Positions 8,507 to 16,353 of a stretch of 44,349 nucleotides of DNA are shown in pieces. The stretch is from assembly GCA_028279065.1 (NCBI GenBank), contig JANQSY010000006.1, positions 1-44,349 of the forward strand, read 5' to 3'. Both the position numbers and the translations under genes were made by a program. The stretch's first letter is position 1. Every line of letters begins with the position of its first letter. Under the pieces are notes generated by a model, which was not told the DNA's origin, did not search any database, and saw only the letters and a list, made by a program, of their open reading frames with translations. The stretch comes from Cytophagales bacterium. GTDB taxonomy: Bacteria > Bacteroidota > Bacteroidia > Cytophagales > CCMP332.

Positions 8507-9283
8507 ATGATTGGCTTACTGATCCTTGCATTGACCTTTCTTTTCTCCGCCATAATTCTTCTTAGGATTTATTCGAGGCGACAACTAAAACATCTAGCCC
8601 AAAAGCCAGACATTAGAAAACAAAAAAATAGATTTCGGAAAACCCGAAGTGTTCTAATATGGAACATTTCTATATGTATTTCCTTGTTGACTGTTTTCTC
8701 GGGCTTTGAATGGAAAACATACGGACCAAATGATCCTCTGGATTTTAATGATGAATCCGATAGGATCTTCGAAGAATATACTGTTCCTCCAATAACGGAA
8801 ATTGATGCACCCCCGAAACCCAAAAAAGTAAAAAAGATCGAAGTTCCAGGGCCAGAAATAAGGGAGATCGAATCAGAAATAGAAGAAAGTACGGAACCGA
8901 TCCACGAGCCGGTTCCAACAAAACCAGGGGTGATCATTGAGGACCCCCCAGAGGAGGAAATAGAGGTTCCTTTTGTACTGGTACCTGAGGTTCAACCTGA
9001 ACCTGCCGGAGGTATCCAGAGTTGGGTCAAGTTTTTATCCAGAAACATAAGGTATCCCAGGGAGGCAAAACGAAGAGGCGTGGAAGGAAAGGTTTTCGTA
9101 GAGTTCATCATCGGCGCAGATGGAAAGATCCGGGATTGTAAGATCATCAAGGGAATCGGTTCTGGCTGCGATGAGGAAGCTATAAGGGTTTTGAAAAAAG
9201 CCCCAAAATGGAATCCCGGGCTCCAAAGGGGCCGGCCAGTACCGGTAAAAGTTATTATGCCCATAAACTTTAAATTGGGTTAG
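8507..9283 (+). CDS. tonB: TonB family energy transducer with an extra N-terminal membrane helix
   Basis: A 258-residue inner-membrane protein that couples the proton-motive force to TonB-dependent outer-membrane transport. The C-terminal domain (~165-258) has the family pattern: a RYPREAKRRGVEGKVFVEFIIGADG segment, then EEAIRVLKKAPKWNPGLQRGRPVPVKVIMPINF. A Pro/Glu-rich periplasm-spanning stretch covers ~85-160. Bacteroidota TonBs normally begin just before the helix ending FEWKTYGP (here ~49-68). This protein has an additional hydrophobic segment at residues 2-20, giving two predicted membrane helices. No later Met exists to remove it. No exbB/exbD genes are nearby. Confidence 0.88.
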   Translation: MIGLLILALTFLFSAIILLRIYSRRQLKHLAQKPDIRKQKNRFRKTRSVLIWNISICISLLTVFSGFEWKTYGPNDPLDFNDESDRIFEEYTVPPITEIDAPPKPKKVKKIEVPGPEIREIESEIEESTEPIHEPVPTKPGVIIEDPPEEEIEVPFVLVPEVQPEPAGGIQSWVKFLSRNIRYPREAKRRGVEGKVFVEFIIGADGKIRDCKIIKGIGSGCDEEAIRVLKKAPKWNPGLQRGRPVPVKVIMPINFKLG

Positions 9284-9295
9284 TTTTGACCCGAC

Positions 9296-9901
9296 TTGAA
9301 AGAGATCCGATACATAGCTCTTGGCGATTCCTATACCATAGGCGAAGGGGCCAAACTTGAAGAATCATGGCCGAGCCTAATGGTCGATAACCTATCCAAG
9401 ATTGGTTTGAATATAGAGCTAGTGGCTAATCCATCCGTGACAGGGTGGACAACCCAGGATCTTATTGAAAAGGAACTTCCTGTATTTGACAAGGCTGATT
9501 GCAATTTTGTCACCCTGCTGATCGGGGTCAATGATTGGGTTCAGGGGGTCACGCCTAAGGAATACTCATCTAATCTCGATTTCATCCTTGCTCACATCAG
9601 GAAAGGACTTCCGGATCGCTCAAAGCTTGTGATCATCAACATTCCAGATTTTGGTATCACTCCGGATGGCCCAAACTATTCCAAGGGAAGGGATATCTCA
9701 GCTGGTCTTGAACATTTTAATTCGATCCTTCTCAGGAAAGCTGAAGCCTTTGACTATCCCTATGTGGATATTTTCCCGATCTCTAAGGAGATGGAGAATG
9801 ATCCAACGTTAGTCGCAAAAGATGGCTTACATCCATCCGCCAAAGAGTACGCGATCTGGGAACCCCTTATCCGAGAAAAGGCACTGCAGATTCTGGTGTA
9901 A
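9296..9901 (+). CDS. SGNH/GDSL-family hydrolase (esterase/lipase type)
   Basis: A 201-residue SGNH hydrolase. The four family blocks are visible: Ser12 in IALGDSYTIGEG, Gly50 in VTGWTT, Asn79 in LLIGVNDW, and the Asp176/His179 pair in KDGLHPS near the end. The family cleaves ester or acyl bonds in lipids or in acylated glycans. There is no signal peptide, so a cytoplasmic or leaderless form is implied. The TTG at 9296 is the only start that places the Ser block at its usual position close to the N-terminus. It lies 12 nt after tonB and is the last gene of the + strand run. Confidence 0.88.
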   Translation: MKEIRYIALGDSYTIGEGAKLEESWPSLMVDNLSKIGLNIELVANPSVTGWTTQDLIEKELPVFDKADCNFVTLLIGVNDWVQGVTPKEYSSNLDFILAHIRKGLPDRSKLVIINIPDFGITPDGPNYSKGRDISAGLEHFNSILLRKAEAFDYPYVDIFPISKEMENDPTLVAKDGLHPSAKEYAIWEPLIREKALQILV

Positions 9902-9904
9902 TCC

Positions 9905-9920
9905 TGTACGCTAACGTACA
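9905..9920. promoter_or_regulatory. Palindrome, candidate activator-binding (enhancer) site
   Basis: A perfect inverted repeat, TGTACG-ctaa-CGTACA, lies 4 nt after the SGNH hydrolase stop. It has no T-tract, so it is not a terminator. It sits 85 nt upstream of the sigma-54-type promoter at 10005, within the distance at which NtrC-type enhancer-binding proteins usually bind. Its role as an upstream activator site is inference from spacing and symmetry. Confidence 0.4.
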
Positions 9921-10004
9921 CCCATAACGGATAATCGAACATGTTTAGAAAATAGGTGATTCTTGAAAATATTGCCTATACAGTCTATGAAAGGGTATAA
10001 TTTT

Positions 10005-10021
10005 TTGGCACGGTGATTGCT
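10005..10021 (+). promoter_or_regulatory. Sigma-54 (RpoN) promoter, full consensus match
   Basis: TTGGCACGGTGATTGCT matches the sigma-54 consensus YTGGCACGRNNNTTGCW at every defined position, with the GG (-24) and GC (-12) elements 12 nt apart. It lies in non-coding DNA between the SGNH hydrolase gene and the end of the opposite-strand uvrA. Transcription would start near 10032 and run rightwards. No + strand protein gene follows until 18694, so the product would be a short RNA. Sigma-54 promoters need an NtrC-type ATPase for activation. Confidence 0.7.
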
Positions 10022-10031
10022 GTAATATTGT

Positions 10032-10199
10032 CGGAGGTCGAATTGAACTTCTTTCCCCATTCGGGTGAAAATTCTTCAAAACGACAAAAACATTTTCTCA
10101 ACGGATTTCGTTGAATTGATAAGCATAGTAGTAGTTTTCTCAACATATACATCAATTTTAGTTAAAAGCTGGACCTTTTAGGTCTGGCTTTTCTTTTTT
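10032..10199 (+). ncRNA. Candidate sigma-54-dependent small RNA
   Basis: This transcript of about 168 nt is predicted from the sigma-54 promoter to the T-tract at 10194-10199. Three hairpins are visible: 10052-10070 (seven pairs, loop ATTC, one bulged T), 10098-10114 (TCAACG-gattt-CGTTGA), and the terminator stem 10164-10192. The decamer TTTTCTCAAC occurs twice, at 10093-10102 and 10135-10144, resembling a repeated target-pairing element. The last ~22 nt are antisense to the end of uvrA. A 23-codon frame with GGAGG at 10033-10037 and a TTG at 10044 (reading MNFFPHSGENSSKRQKHF...) ends in the second hairpin, so a short peptide is an alternative. No RNA family is recognised. Confidence 0.5.
10164..10199 (+). 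terminator. Rho-independent terminator overlapping the uvrA stop codon
   Basis: The arms AAAAGCTGGACCT (10164-10176) and AGGTCTGGCTTTT (10180-10192) pair except for two central mismatches, around a 3-nt loop, and are followed by CTTTTTT on the + strand. The T-tract is on the + side, favouring termination of the rightward transcript. On the minus strand the stem ends in TTTT and could also end uvrA. Part of the T-tract corresponds to lysine codons of uvrA, so it could be partly coincidental. Confidence 0.6.
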
Positions 10200-13036
10200 A
10201 GTTCTCTCCGTAAGAAATCACCGGTATAGCTCCCCTTCACTTTAACCATTTGCTCAGGTGTCCCGGTCGCAATTATTTTTCCACCCTCCTTGCCGCCTTC
10301 AGGGCCAAGATCTACGATATGATCTGCCATTTTGATCACATCCAGGTTATGTTCAATTATCAATACCGAATTTCCTCGATCCACCAGGGTATTCAATACA
10401 TCCATCAACATATTGATATCGGAGAAGTGAAGTCCTGTTGTCGGTTCGTCAAGGATATACATGGTCTTACCCGTATCTTTTTTTGAAAGTTCAGAAGCGA
10501 GTTTCACCCTTTGGGCTTCTCCTCCGGACAAGGTTGTAGCATGTTGGCCCAAGGTGATATACCCCAGCCCTACCTCTTTCAGGGTCTTGATTCTCCTGAG
10601 GATCCTAGGGTGATTCTCAAAGAACTGCACCGCCTGATTTACCGTCATATCTAACACGTCGCTGATCGACTTCCCTTTGAACCTGACCTCGAGGGTCTCA
10701 CGGTTATATCTTTTTCCCTTGCAGGTCTCGCAATGGACCAGAACGCTTGGCAGGAAATCCATTTCAACAAGCTTCATACCCCCTCCCTGACACTCTTCAC
10801 ATCTTCCTCCCTTTACGTTGAAAGAAAACCTTCCAGGTTTATAGCCCCTGATCTTAGCCTCAGGCAACTGGCTGAACAAACTTCGGATATCAGAGAACAC
10901 ACCGGTATATGTGGCAGGATTGGATCTGGGCGTTCTTCCGATAGGGCTTTGATCTACCTCGATCACTTTGTCCAGATTCTCGAGGCCCTTTATCTGTTTG
11001 TATTCCAGAGGCCTTCTTTTGCTCTTGTAGAATTGATTCTGGAGAATTGGGAAAAGGGTTTCATGGATCAGCGTGGATTTTCCGCTTCCGGATACCCCAG
11101 TGATCAAAGTAAGGGTTCCCAGAGGGATCTTTAGCTCAATATCCTTAAGGTTATGACCCTTCGCCCCAAGTAAAACCAGATCCTTGCCACTTCCTTTTCG
11201 ACGCTTCGAGGGTACAGGAATGTTCAGATCACCTAAAAGGTAATTGGAAGTCTCACTTTGACCTGAACTGAAGCTACCAGGTGCTCCCTCCGCAACAATT
11301 TCACCTCCGTGCCTGCCAGCTCCAGGCCCGATGTCGATTATGTGATCAGAAAGCAGCATGGTGTCTTTGTCATGCTCCACAACAATTACTGTATTCCCTA
11401 GGTCCCGTAATTTCTTTAATGAAGTGATCAGCTTGTTATTATCTCTTTGATGCAACCCTATGCTCGGCTCGTCCAGGATATAGAGGACCCCAACCAATTG
11501 AGAGCCAATCTGAGTGGCCAGGCGGATCCTTTGTGATTCACCGCCGGAAAGGGTTTTCAGGGTTCTGTCAAGGGTCAGATAACCCAATCCCAGGTCGTTG
11601 AGAAAGCCAATTCTCTTCCTGATCTCCTTTAGCAATTCTTCAGCGATCTTGTTCTGACGCTCATTGAGTCTTGATTCAATATCTACAAACCATTCGGAAA
11701 GGGTGGAAATATCAAATGCAGAGATCTCTGCTATGTTCTTCTTATCAATAAAGAAATGAAGAGCCTCCTTCTTAAGTCTTGCTCCCCCGCATTCGGTACA
11801 TTCCCTTTTATAATCCTCTTCCTGGATCTTTTCGTCATTAGAACCCTCGAAGCCTTTGTAATCCTGAATGTATTGGACGACTCCTCTGAATTTGGCATTC
11901 CAGAATGTTCCGGGATATTTGGTAGAAGGAACCGGGATCTTCTTAGTAGAGCCATTCAGGACCACCTCCAGCACATCTTCGGGGATCTTATTGATGGGTG
12001 TCGAGAGATTCAGTTTTTCGCTCTTCAATACTGACTCGATAAGCTTAAAGATCCAGATATCCCTGTACTCACCCAGGGGCGCGATCCCTCCACTTGCGAT
12101 GCTGAGCTTATCATCCGGAATAAGGGTTTCCTTAGAATACTCCTCAATAAAACCCAAGCCATTGCAGATCGGGCATGCACCGTATGGAGAATTAAATGAA
12201 AAAGTATTGGGAGCGGGTTCATCGTATGAGATCCCGGATTCAGGGTCCATAAGAGAGCGACTGAAATGGCGCGCCTCTTCCTGATTGTTAAGAACCATCA
12301 CTCCACCCTTACCCCATTTAAGACCCAGCTCAATAGATTGAGCAAGTCGAACCTTTTGATCTTTTGAGATCTTGATCCGATCAATCACAACCTCGATATC
12401 GTGGGTCTTATAGCGGTCAAGCTGCATTCTGGGCTGGATGGACTGTAACTCTCCATTTATTCTGACCTTACTAAATCCGGCCTTGGCCAGGGATTTAAAC
12501 AATTCTTTGTAATGACCCTTACGACCTTTCACCACCTGGGCCAAAAGAGTGATCATCTCACCATCAAATTGTTTTAGAATGGCATCTTTGATCTGATCCT
12601 CAGACTGTCTCACCATTCTTTTTCCGGTGATATAGGAAAAAGCCTCTCCTGCCCTCGCGTAAAATAGCCTCAGGAAATCATAGATCTCGGTTAAGGTGCC
12701 AACCGTTGACCTTGGATTCCTTGATGTGGTTTTTTGCTCGATGGAAATCACAGGGCTTAAACCGTTTATCTTATCGACATCGGGTCTTTCAAGATCTCCA
12801 ATAAAGGACCTCGCGTATGCCGAAAAGCTTTCAAGATACCTCCGCTGGCCCTCAGCATAAAGGGTATCAAATGCCAAGGATGATTTCCCACTTCCTGAAA
12901 CACCAGTGATCACCACCAGTTTGTTACGGGGAATCAAAACATCAATGTTCTTCAGGTTATGCTCCCTTGCCCCATAGACTTCAATATTTTGAAATCCGGT
13001 TGAATCAAATCCATTATTTGAAACCTGTTTCTTCAT
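10178..13036 (-). CDS. uvrA: Excinuclease ABC subunit A
   Basis: A 952-residue UvrA, the damage-recognition ATPase of nucleotide excision repair. It has two ABC ATPase modules: Walker [14 protein letters not shown] at 45-57 with signature [12 protein letters not shown] near 497, and [13 protein letters not shown] with [12 protein letters not shown] near 840. The second zinc module (CEEC ... CETC, ~743-772) is intact. The first zinc module keeps only CPIC in [17 protein letters not shown] near 287; the usual upstream CPxC partner is absent ([18 protein letters not shown] lies there). This has precedent in UvrA of some bacteria. The ATG overlaps the stop of the lytic transglycosylase gene (ATGA). 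It is the last gene of the seven-gene minus run from 18637. Confidence 0.97.
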   Translation of the reverse strand: MKKQVSNNGFDSTGFQNIEVYGAREHNLKNIDVLIPRNKLVVITGVSGSGKSSLAFDTLYAEGQRRYLESFSAYARSFIGDLERPDVDKINGLSPVISIEQKTTSRNPRSTVGTLTEIYDFLRLFYARAGEAFSYITGKRMVRQSEDQIKDAILKQFDGEMITLLAQVVKGRKGHYKELFKSLAKAGFSKVRINGELQSIQPRMQLDRYKTHDIEVVIDRIKISKDQKVRLAQSIELGLKWGKGGVMVLNNQEEARHFSRSLMDPESGISYDEPAPNTFSFNSPYGACPICNGLGFIEEYSKETLIPDDKLSIASGGIAPLGEYRDIWIFKLIESVLKSEKLNLSTPINKIPEDVLEVVLNGSTKKIPVPSTKYPGTFWNAKFRGVVQYIQDYKGFEGSNDEKIQEEDYKRECTECGGARLKKEALHFFIDKKNIAEISAFDISTLSEWFVDIESRLNERQNKIAEELLKEIRKRIGFLNDLGLGYLTLDRTLKTLSGGESQRIRLATQIGSQLVGVLYILDEPSIGLHQRDNNKLITSLKKLRDLGNTVIVVEHDKDTMLLSDHIIDIGPGAGRHGGEIVAEGAPGSFSSGQSETSNYLLGDLNIPVPSKRRKGSGKDLVLLGAKGHNLKDIELKIPLGTLTLITGVSGSGKSTLIHETLFPILQNQFYKSKRRPLEYKQIKGLENLDKVIEVDQSPIGRTPRSNPATYTGVFSDIRSLFSQLPEAKIRGYKPGRFSFNVKGGRCEECQGGGMKLVEMDFLPSVLVHCETCKGKRYNRETLEVRFKGKSISDVLDMTVNQAVQFFENHPRILRRIKTLKEVGLGYITLGQHATTLSGGEAQRVKLASELSKKDTGKTMYILDEPTTGLHFSDINMLMDVLNTLVDRGNSVLIIEHNLDVIKMADHIVDLGPEGGKEGGKIIATGTPEQMVKVKGSYTGDFLRRELKKKSQT

Positions 13037-14076
13037 TCAACCCTGTCGATATATAAGGTATCCATTGCCGGGTCCCAGGGAATGGATTCCAAATTCTCAT
13101 CCATTACTCCAAGAGAATCCCAGTCTTTATTTGTAACTGCATATCTGGGCTCTTTCAAAAGCCAAATATTTATCCCCTGTCCGGAAAGGTTTCTAAACCG
13201 TTTATTCTGAATCCATGGATTCCAGATCCTGAGATGTTTGTAACTCAGTCCATTGTTTGAAGCAAATCTCACCCAGTCCACGGGTTTGTCTACAAAAACC
13301 GTCTCAAATTCCGGGAACACATAAAGCTCACTTTTTTTCATATAAAAGCCTTGCCTTTTGGGCTCAGAGAAAATGATCTTGAAGGCAAGTATCCTAAAAA
13401 GATATCTTGCGCTTTCATCATTGAGCTTAAGGTCAAAATAATTATTCTGTCTTTGATGGTTTACCGCCCTTCTCAGACCATTCATACCCCGGTTGAAAGC
13501 TCCAGCCGCCATGGTCCAGGAACCAAACATGTCTCTTGCCCTTAACAAGAAGTCCGCGGCAGCTTCCGTTGATCTTACCGGATCATACCTTTCGTCCATT
13601 TCATCATTGACGATGAGACCTAACTCCCTTGCCGTTGCAGGCATTAGGTGCCAGAACCCAGCAGCTCCTTTTTCAGAGATCTCATTGGATAAACGGCTTT
13701 CCACTATAGGCAAATACCTGAAATCAGCAGGGATACCCCTTTCATTCAAAATTGAATCGATCAGTGGAAACCACCTGGCTCCTCTTTTCATCATCAACAT
13801 CGAATTGGATTCCCAATACACATTGATCAATAATTCCCTTTCCAGTCTTTCAAAAACATCCGGAATATGTAAGGGCACATTTTCTCCTGCAAAATCCAGT
13901 TTTTGGGGAATATAGGGTTGGGAAACATGATGCCTGATCCCTAAATTCAAGTTGCTGGCCTTATTTAGGTTTTCACCTCCAATACCGATTGCAAACAAAA
14001 ACCCTACGACCAACGTAATTATGGTAAGGAAAATGATGATCCATTTCCTTTCAGAAGATTTCAGAATGCCTCCCAA
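13033..14076 (-). CDS. Membrane-anchored lytic transglycosylase (SLT family, MltD-like)
   Basis: A 347-residue peptidoglycan-cleaving lytic transglycosylase. A single N-terminal membrane helix (~11-32) anchors it, with the rest in the periplasm. The SLT domain has the catalytic Glu126 in LPIVESRLS, then KGAAGFWHLMPATAREL at ~135-152 and AAGAFNRGMNG. The C-terminal ~100 residues contain a degenerate LysM-like stretch (VDWVRFASNNGLSYKHLRIWNPW ... INIWL). The start is TTG at 14076, one base after the previous gene's stop; no ATG exists before residue ~93. It overlaps uvrA by 4 nt. Why a wall hydrolase is coupled to uvrA is unknown. Confidence 0.88.
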   Translation of the reverse strand: MGGILKSSERKWIIIFLTIITLVVGFLFAIGIGGENLNKASNLNLGIRHHVSQPYIPQKLDFAGENVPLHIPDVFERLERELLINVYWESNSMLMMKRGARWFPLIDSILNERGIPADFRYLPIVESRLSNEISEKGAAGFWHLMPATARELGLIVNDEMDERYDPVRSTEAAADFLLRARDMFGSWTMAAGAFNRGMNGLRRAVNHQRQNNYFDLKLNDESARYLFRILAFKIIFSEPKRQGFYMKKSELYVFPEFETVFVDKPVDWVRFASNNGLSYKHLRIWNPWIQNKRFRNLSGQGINIWLLKEPRYAVTNKDWDSLGVMDENLESIPWDPAMDTLYIDRVE

Positions 14077-14077
14077 T

Positions 14078-14977
14078 TCAATTTGATTCTGCCAAGGCCG
14101 AATCTAAATCAGGAAATTGAAATTTGAATCCTAATTTCAAGATTTTTTGACTAGAAACTGAAATCGAATCCAAGGCAAGTGTCGACATCTCACCTAAAAC
14201 CAATTTTAAGATCCAGGAAGGAACATTGGGAAAGAAAAATGGTCTTTTGTAATGCCTGGCAAAAGACCTTAAGAATTCCCGGTTTGATATCTGGACTGGG
14301 TGACTCAGGTTGACTGGACCGGAAACCCTGGAGTCATTTAAGAAGAATTCAAAAGCCCGTAATAGATCCTGAAGATGGATCCAGGGTACTATCTGATCAC
14401 CCCTTCCCAAGGGACTGCCTATTCCTAATTTAACCGGAAGTGCCATTTTTTTTACCCCCTCACTATCCTTTGCAACAACAAAGGCTATCCTTGGGATCAC
14501 GGTCCTGACAGTGGCCTTAAGCCCAGTCAATTCCTTTTCCCATTTTTCTACCAGGCTGCTTTGAAAGCTGGTACCTGCTATGCTTTCCTCAGATCTTGGG
14601 TCTTTTCCGACAGGGTAATAACCAGTGGCTGAGGCATTGATAAAGAGGTCCACGCTGGAAAACCTACCTTGGTTCAAAAGTTGCACGAGAAAGGCAGTTG
14701 AAATAGTTCTCGATCTAAGGAGTTGTTCCTTTCTCTTTTGCGTCCACCGCATTTCACCAATACTTTGGCCGGAAAGGTTGATCAGAACATTTGGCCAAGC
14801 AAGTGCCTCCTCGTCGATTGTATTTTTTTCCGGATCCCACTGGAGGGAGCTTTTTCCCTTTTTCACCCTTGAGAGTATCATTACCTCGTGACCCTTGGAT
14901 CTATAAAAATCTGCAAGTTTTTGTCCCAGGTATCCGGAACCGCCTGCGATCAGGATCTTCTTTTGATTGGATTCCAT
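14078..14977 (-). CDS. TIGR01777 family epimerase (extended SDR, SDR39U1-like)
   Basis: A 299-residue extended short-chain dehydrogenase of the TIGR01777/SulA-like (YfcH, SDR39U1) family. The nucleotide-binding motif GGSGYLGQKL is at ~12-21. The family hallmarks INLSGQSIGEMRWTQKRKEQLLRSRT and FINASATGYYP, GIGSPLGRGDQIVPWIHLQDL and a C-terminal DUF1731-type segment (FPNVPSWILKLVLGEM) are all present. The biochemical reaction of the family is not established; NADP(H) binding is expected. It follows kmo after 32 nt and precedes the lytic transglycosylase by one base. Confidence 0.88.
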   Translation of the reverse strand: MESNQKKILIAGGSGYLGQKLADFYRSKGHEVMILSRVKKGKSSLQWDPEKNTIDEEALAWPNVLINLSGQSIGEMRWTQKRKEQLLRSRTISTAFLVQLLNQGRFSSVDLFINASATGYYPVGKDPRSEESIAGTSFQSSLVEKWEKELTGLKATVRTVIPRIAFVVAKDSEGVKKMALPVKLGIGSPLGRGDQIVPWIHLQDLLRAFEFFLNDSRVSGPVNLSHPVQISNREFLRSFARHYKRPFFFPNVPSWILKLVLGEMSTLALDSISVSSQKILKLGFKFQFPDLDSALAESN

Positions 14978-15009
14978 TATAAGGTGAACCCCTCAGGAAT
15001 AACAAGGTT

Positions 15010-16353
15010 TTAATCCTGCAGGTAAAACTTTAAAAGGTCTTTGAAGTCATCCTTCTGGTAGATGTTCTCAATATCCCGAACACTCATGATCTTGTCGATC
15101 AACTCCTGCTGCTCCCTGCCTATTTCCAGAGCTTCTGAATATGGATTATGACTGAAGGTCACTCTGGAGTACAAGGGAACCCACTTTTCAGGATAGATTT
15201 CCTGAATCCGGGCCTCAACCTTCTTTTGCAAGAGAAAAACAGGATCAGCAACCTTATCCCTCATTTCTATGAAGTTGTTTAGCGCCAATTCAGAAATGGC
15301 ATCAGCATCTCTTTTTCTTTCTAATTGAAAGTCCTGCAGTGCTTTCTTCCAATCACCTCCACTTTCATCTAAATGCTTTATCAAAATGCTGCAATCTTCG
15401 AAACCACAATTCATTCCTTGCCCATAAAAGGGGACTATAGCATGGGCTGCGTCTCCTAATAAGCAAACGGTATCATCAAACACCCAAGGAAAACATCTTA
15501 CGGTCACCAGAGAAGATGTGGGATTGGAATTATAAACCTCCTCAAGGTCGGGCATGAGTTTGGTCGCATCGGGAAAGTACTTTTCAAAGAAATCTCTTAC
15601 GCCTGTCCTTTCTATTGATTCGAAAGAGGGCTCTCCTTCAAAAGGAAAGAATAGAGTACATGTAAAGCTTCCATCAAAATTCGGTAGTGCAATTAGCATG
15701 TATTCATGCCTTGGCCATATGTGTAGGTATTCCGGCTCTATCAAAAAAGAACCACCATCTCCCGGCGGGATCTCAAGTTCCTTGTAGCCATGAGTAAGGT
15801 ACATCTGTTGATAATTGAATCGATCCTTTCTATAGAAAGAATTCCTCACAGCTGAATAAGCTCCGTCAGTTCCGAAGGCAAAATCTGACTTAACATCAAA
15901 ATTCTTCCCTTCTCTATCCTCAAAACTGCAAATCCCTGATTCTGAATCTACATTCAGGCATTTAACCTCAAATTCCATTTCAACCCCTGCCTCCTCAGCG
16001 GCATTCAAAAGCTCAATATTCAATTGAGACCTGGAAACGGACCATATCGCCTGACCCTCCATTCCATAGGGCTGGAAGGTTGTTGTACCATCCAGATCAT
16101 GCATCATTCTTCCCTTCATTGGAAGGGCAATTTCCCGTACCTTTTTATCAATTTGTACCGATTCCAGAGCCTTCCAACCCCGGTCACTAAGGGCAAGGTT
16201 GATCGATCTTCCAGCTTCTGCTCTCCCACTTCTCAGATCAGCTCTTTTTTCAAACATCTTTACGTTGTGGCCTTTTTGGGCAAGGAACAGGCTCCATAAT
16301 GATCCTACCAGACCAGCCCCTATGATGGTTACATTTTTATTTTCAGTTGACAT
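15010..16353 (-). CDS. kmo: Kynurenine 3-monooxygenase
   Basis: A 447-residue FAD-dependent monooxygenase that hydroxylates kynurenine to 3-hydroxykynurenine with NADPH and O2. The FAD-binding GxGxxG is IIGAGLVGSLWSL near the N-terminus, with FEKRADLR, the KMO-typical SINLALSDRGWKAL, and the second FAD motif LLGDAAHAIVPFYGQGMNCGFED at ~305-330. The C-terminal helical part is hydrophilic, without the membrane anchor of eukaryotic KMO. The ATG at 16353 is chosen because it begins directly before the FAD motif; it overlaps the end of kynU by 11 nt. It acts between steps supplied by an unseen tryptophan dioxygenase/formamidase and KynU. Confidence 0.95.
   Translation of the reverse strand: MSTENKNVTIIGAGLVGSLWSLFLAQKGHNVKMFEKRADLRSGRAEAGRSINLALSDRGWKALESVQIDKKVREIALPMKGRMMHDLDGTTTFQPYGMEGQAIWSVSRSQLNIELLNAAEEAGVEMEFEVKCLNVDSESGICSFEDREGKNFDVKSDFAFGTDGAYSAVRNSFYRKDRFNYQQMYLTHGYKELEIPPGDGGSFLIEPEYLHIWPRHEYMLIALPNFDGSFTCTLFFPFEGEPSFESIERTGVRDFFEKYFPDATKLMPDLEEVYNSNPTSSLVTVRCFPWVFDDTVCLLGDAAHAIVPFYGQGMNCGFEDCSILIKHLDESGGDWKKALQDFQLERKRDADAISELALNNFIEMRDKVADPVFLLQKKVEARIQEIYPEKWVPLYSRVTFSHNPYSEALEIGREQQELIDKIMSVRDIENIYQKDDFKDLLKFYLQD

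Noticed and set aside
9902-10177. A protein-coding gene in the gap before uvrA
   Set aside because: No open frame over 25 codons with a start on either strand; the stretch is better explained by the sigma-54 promoter and structured RNA.
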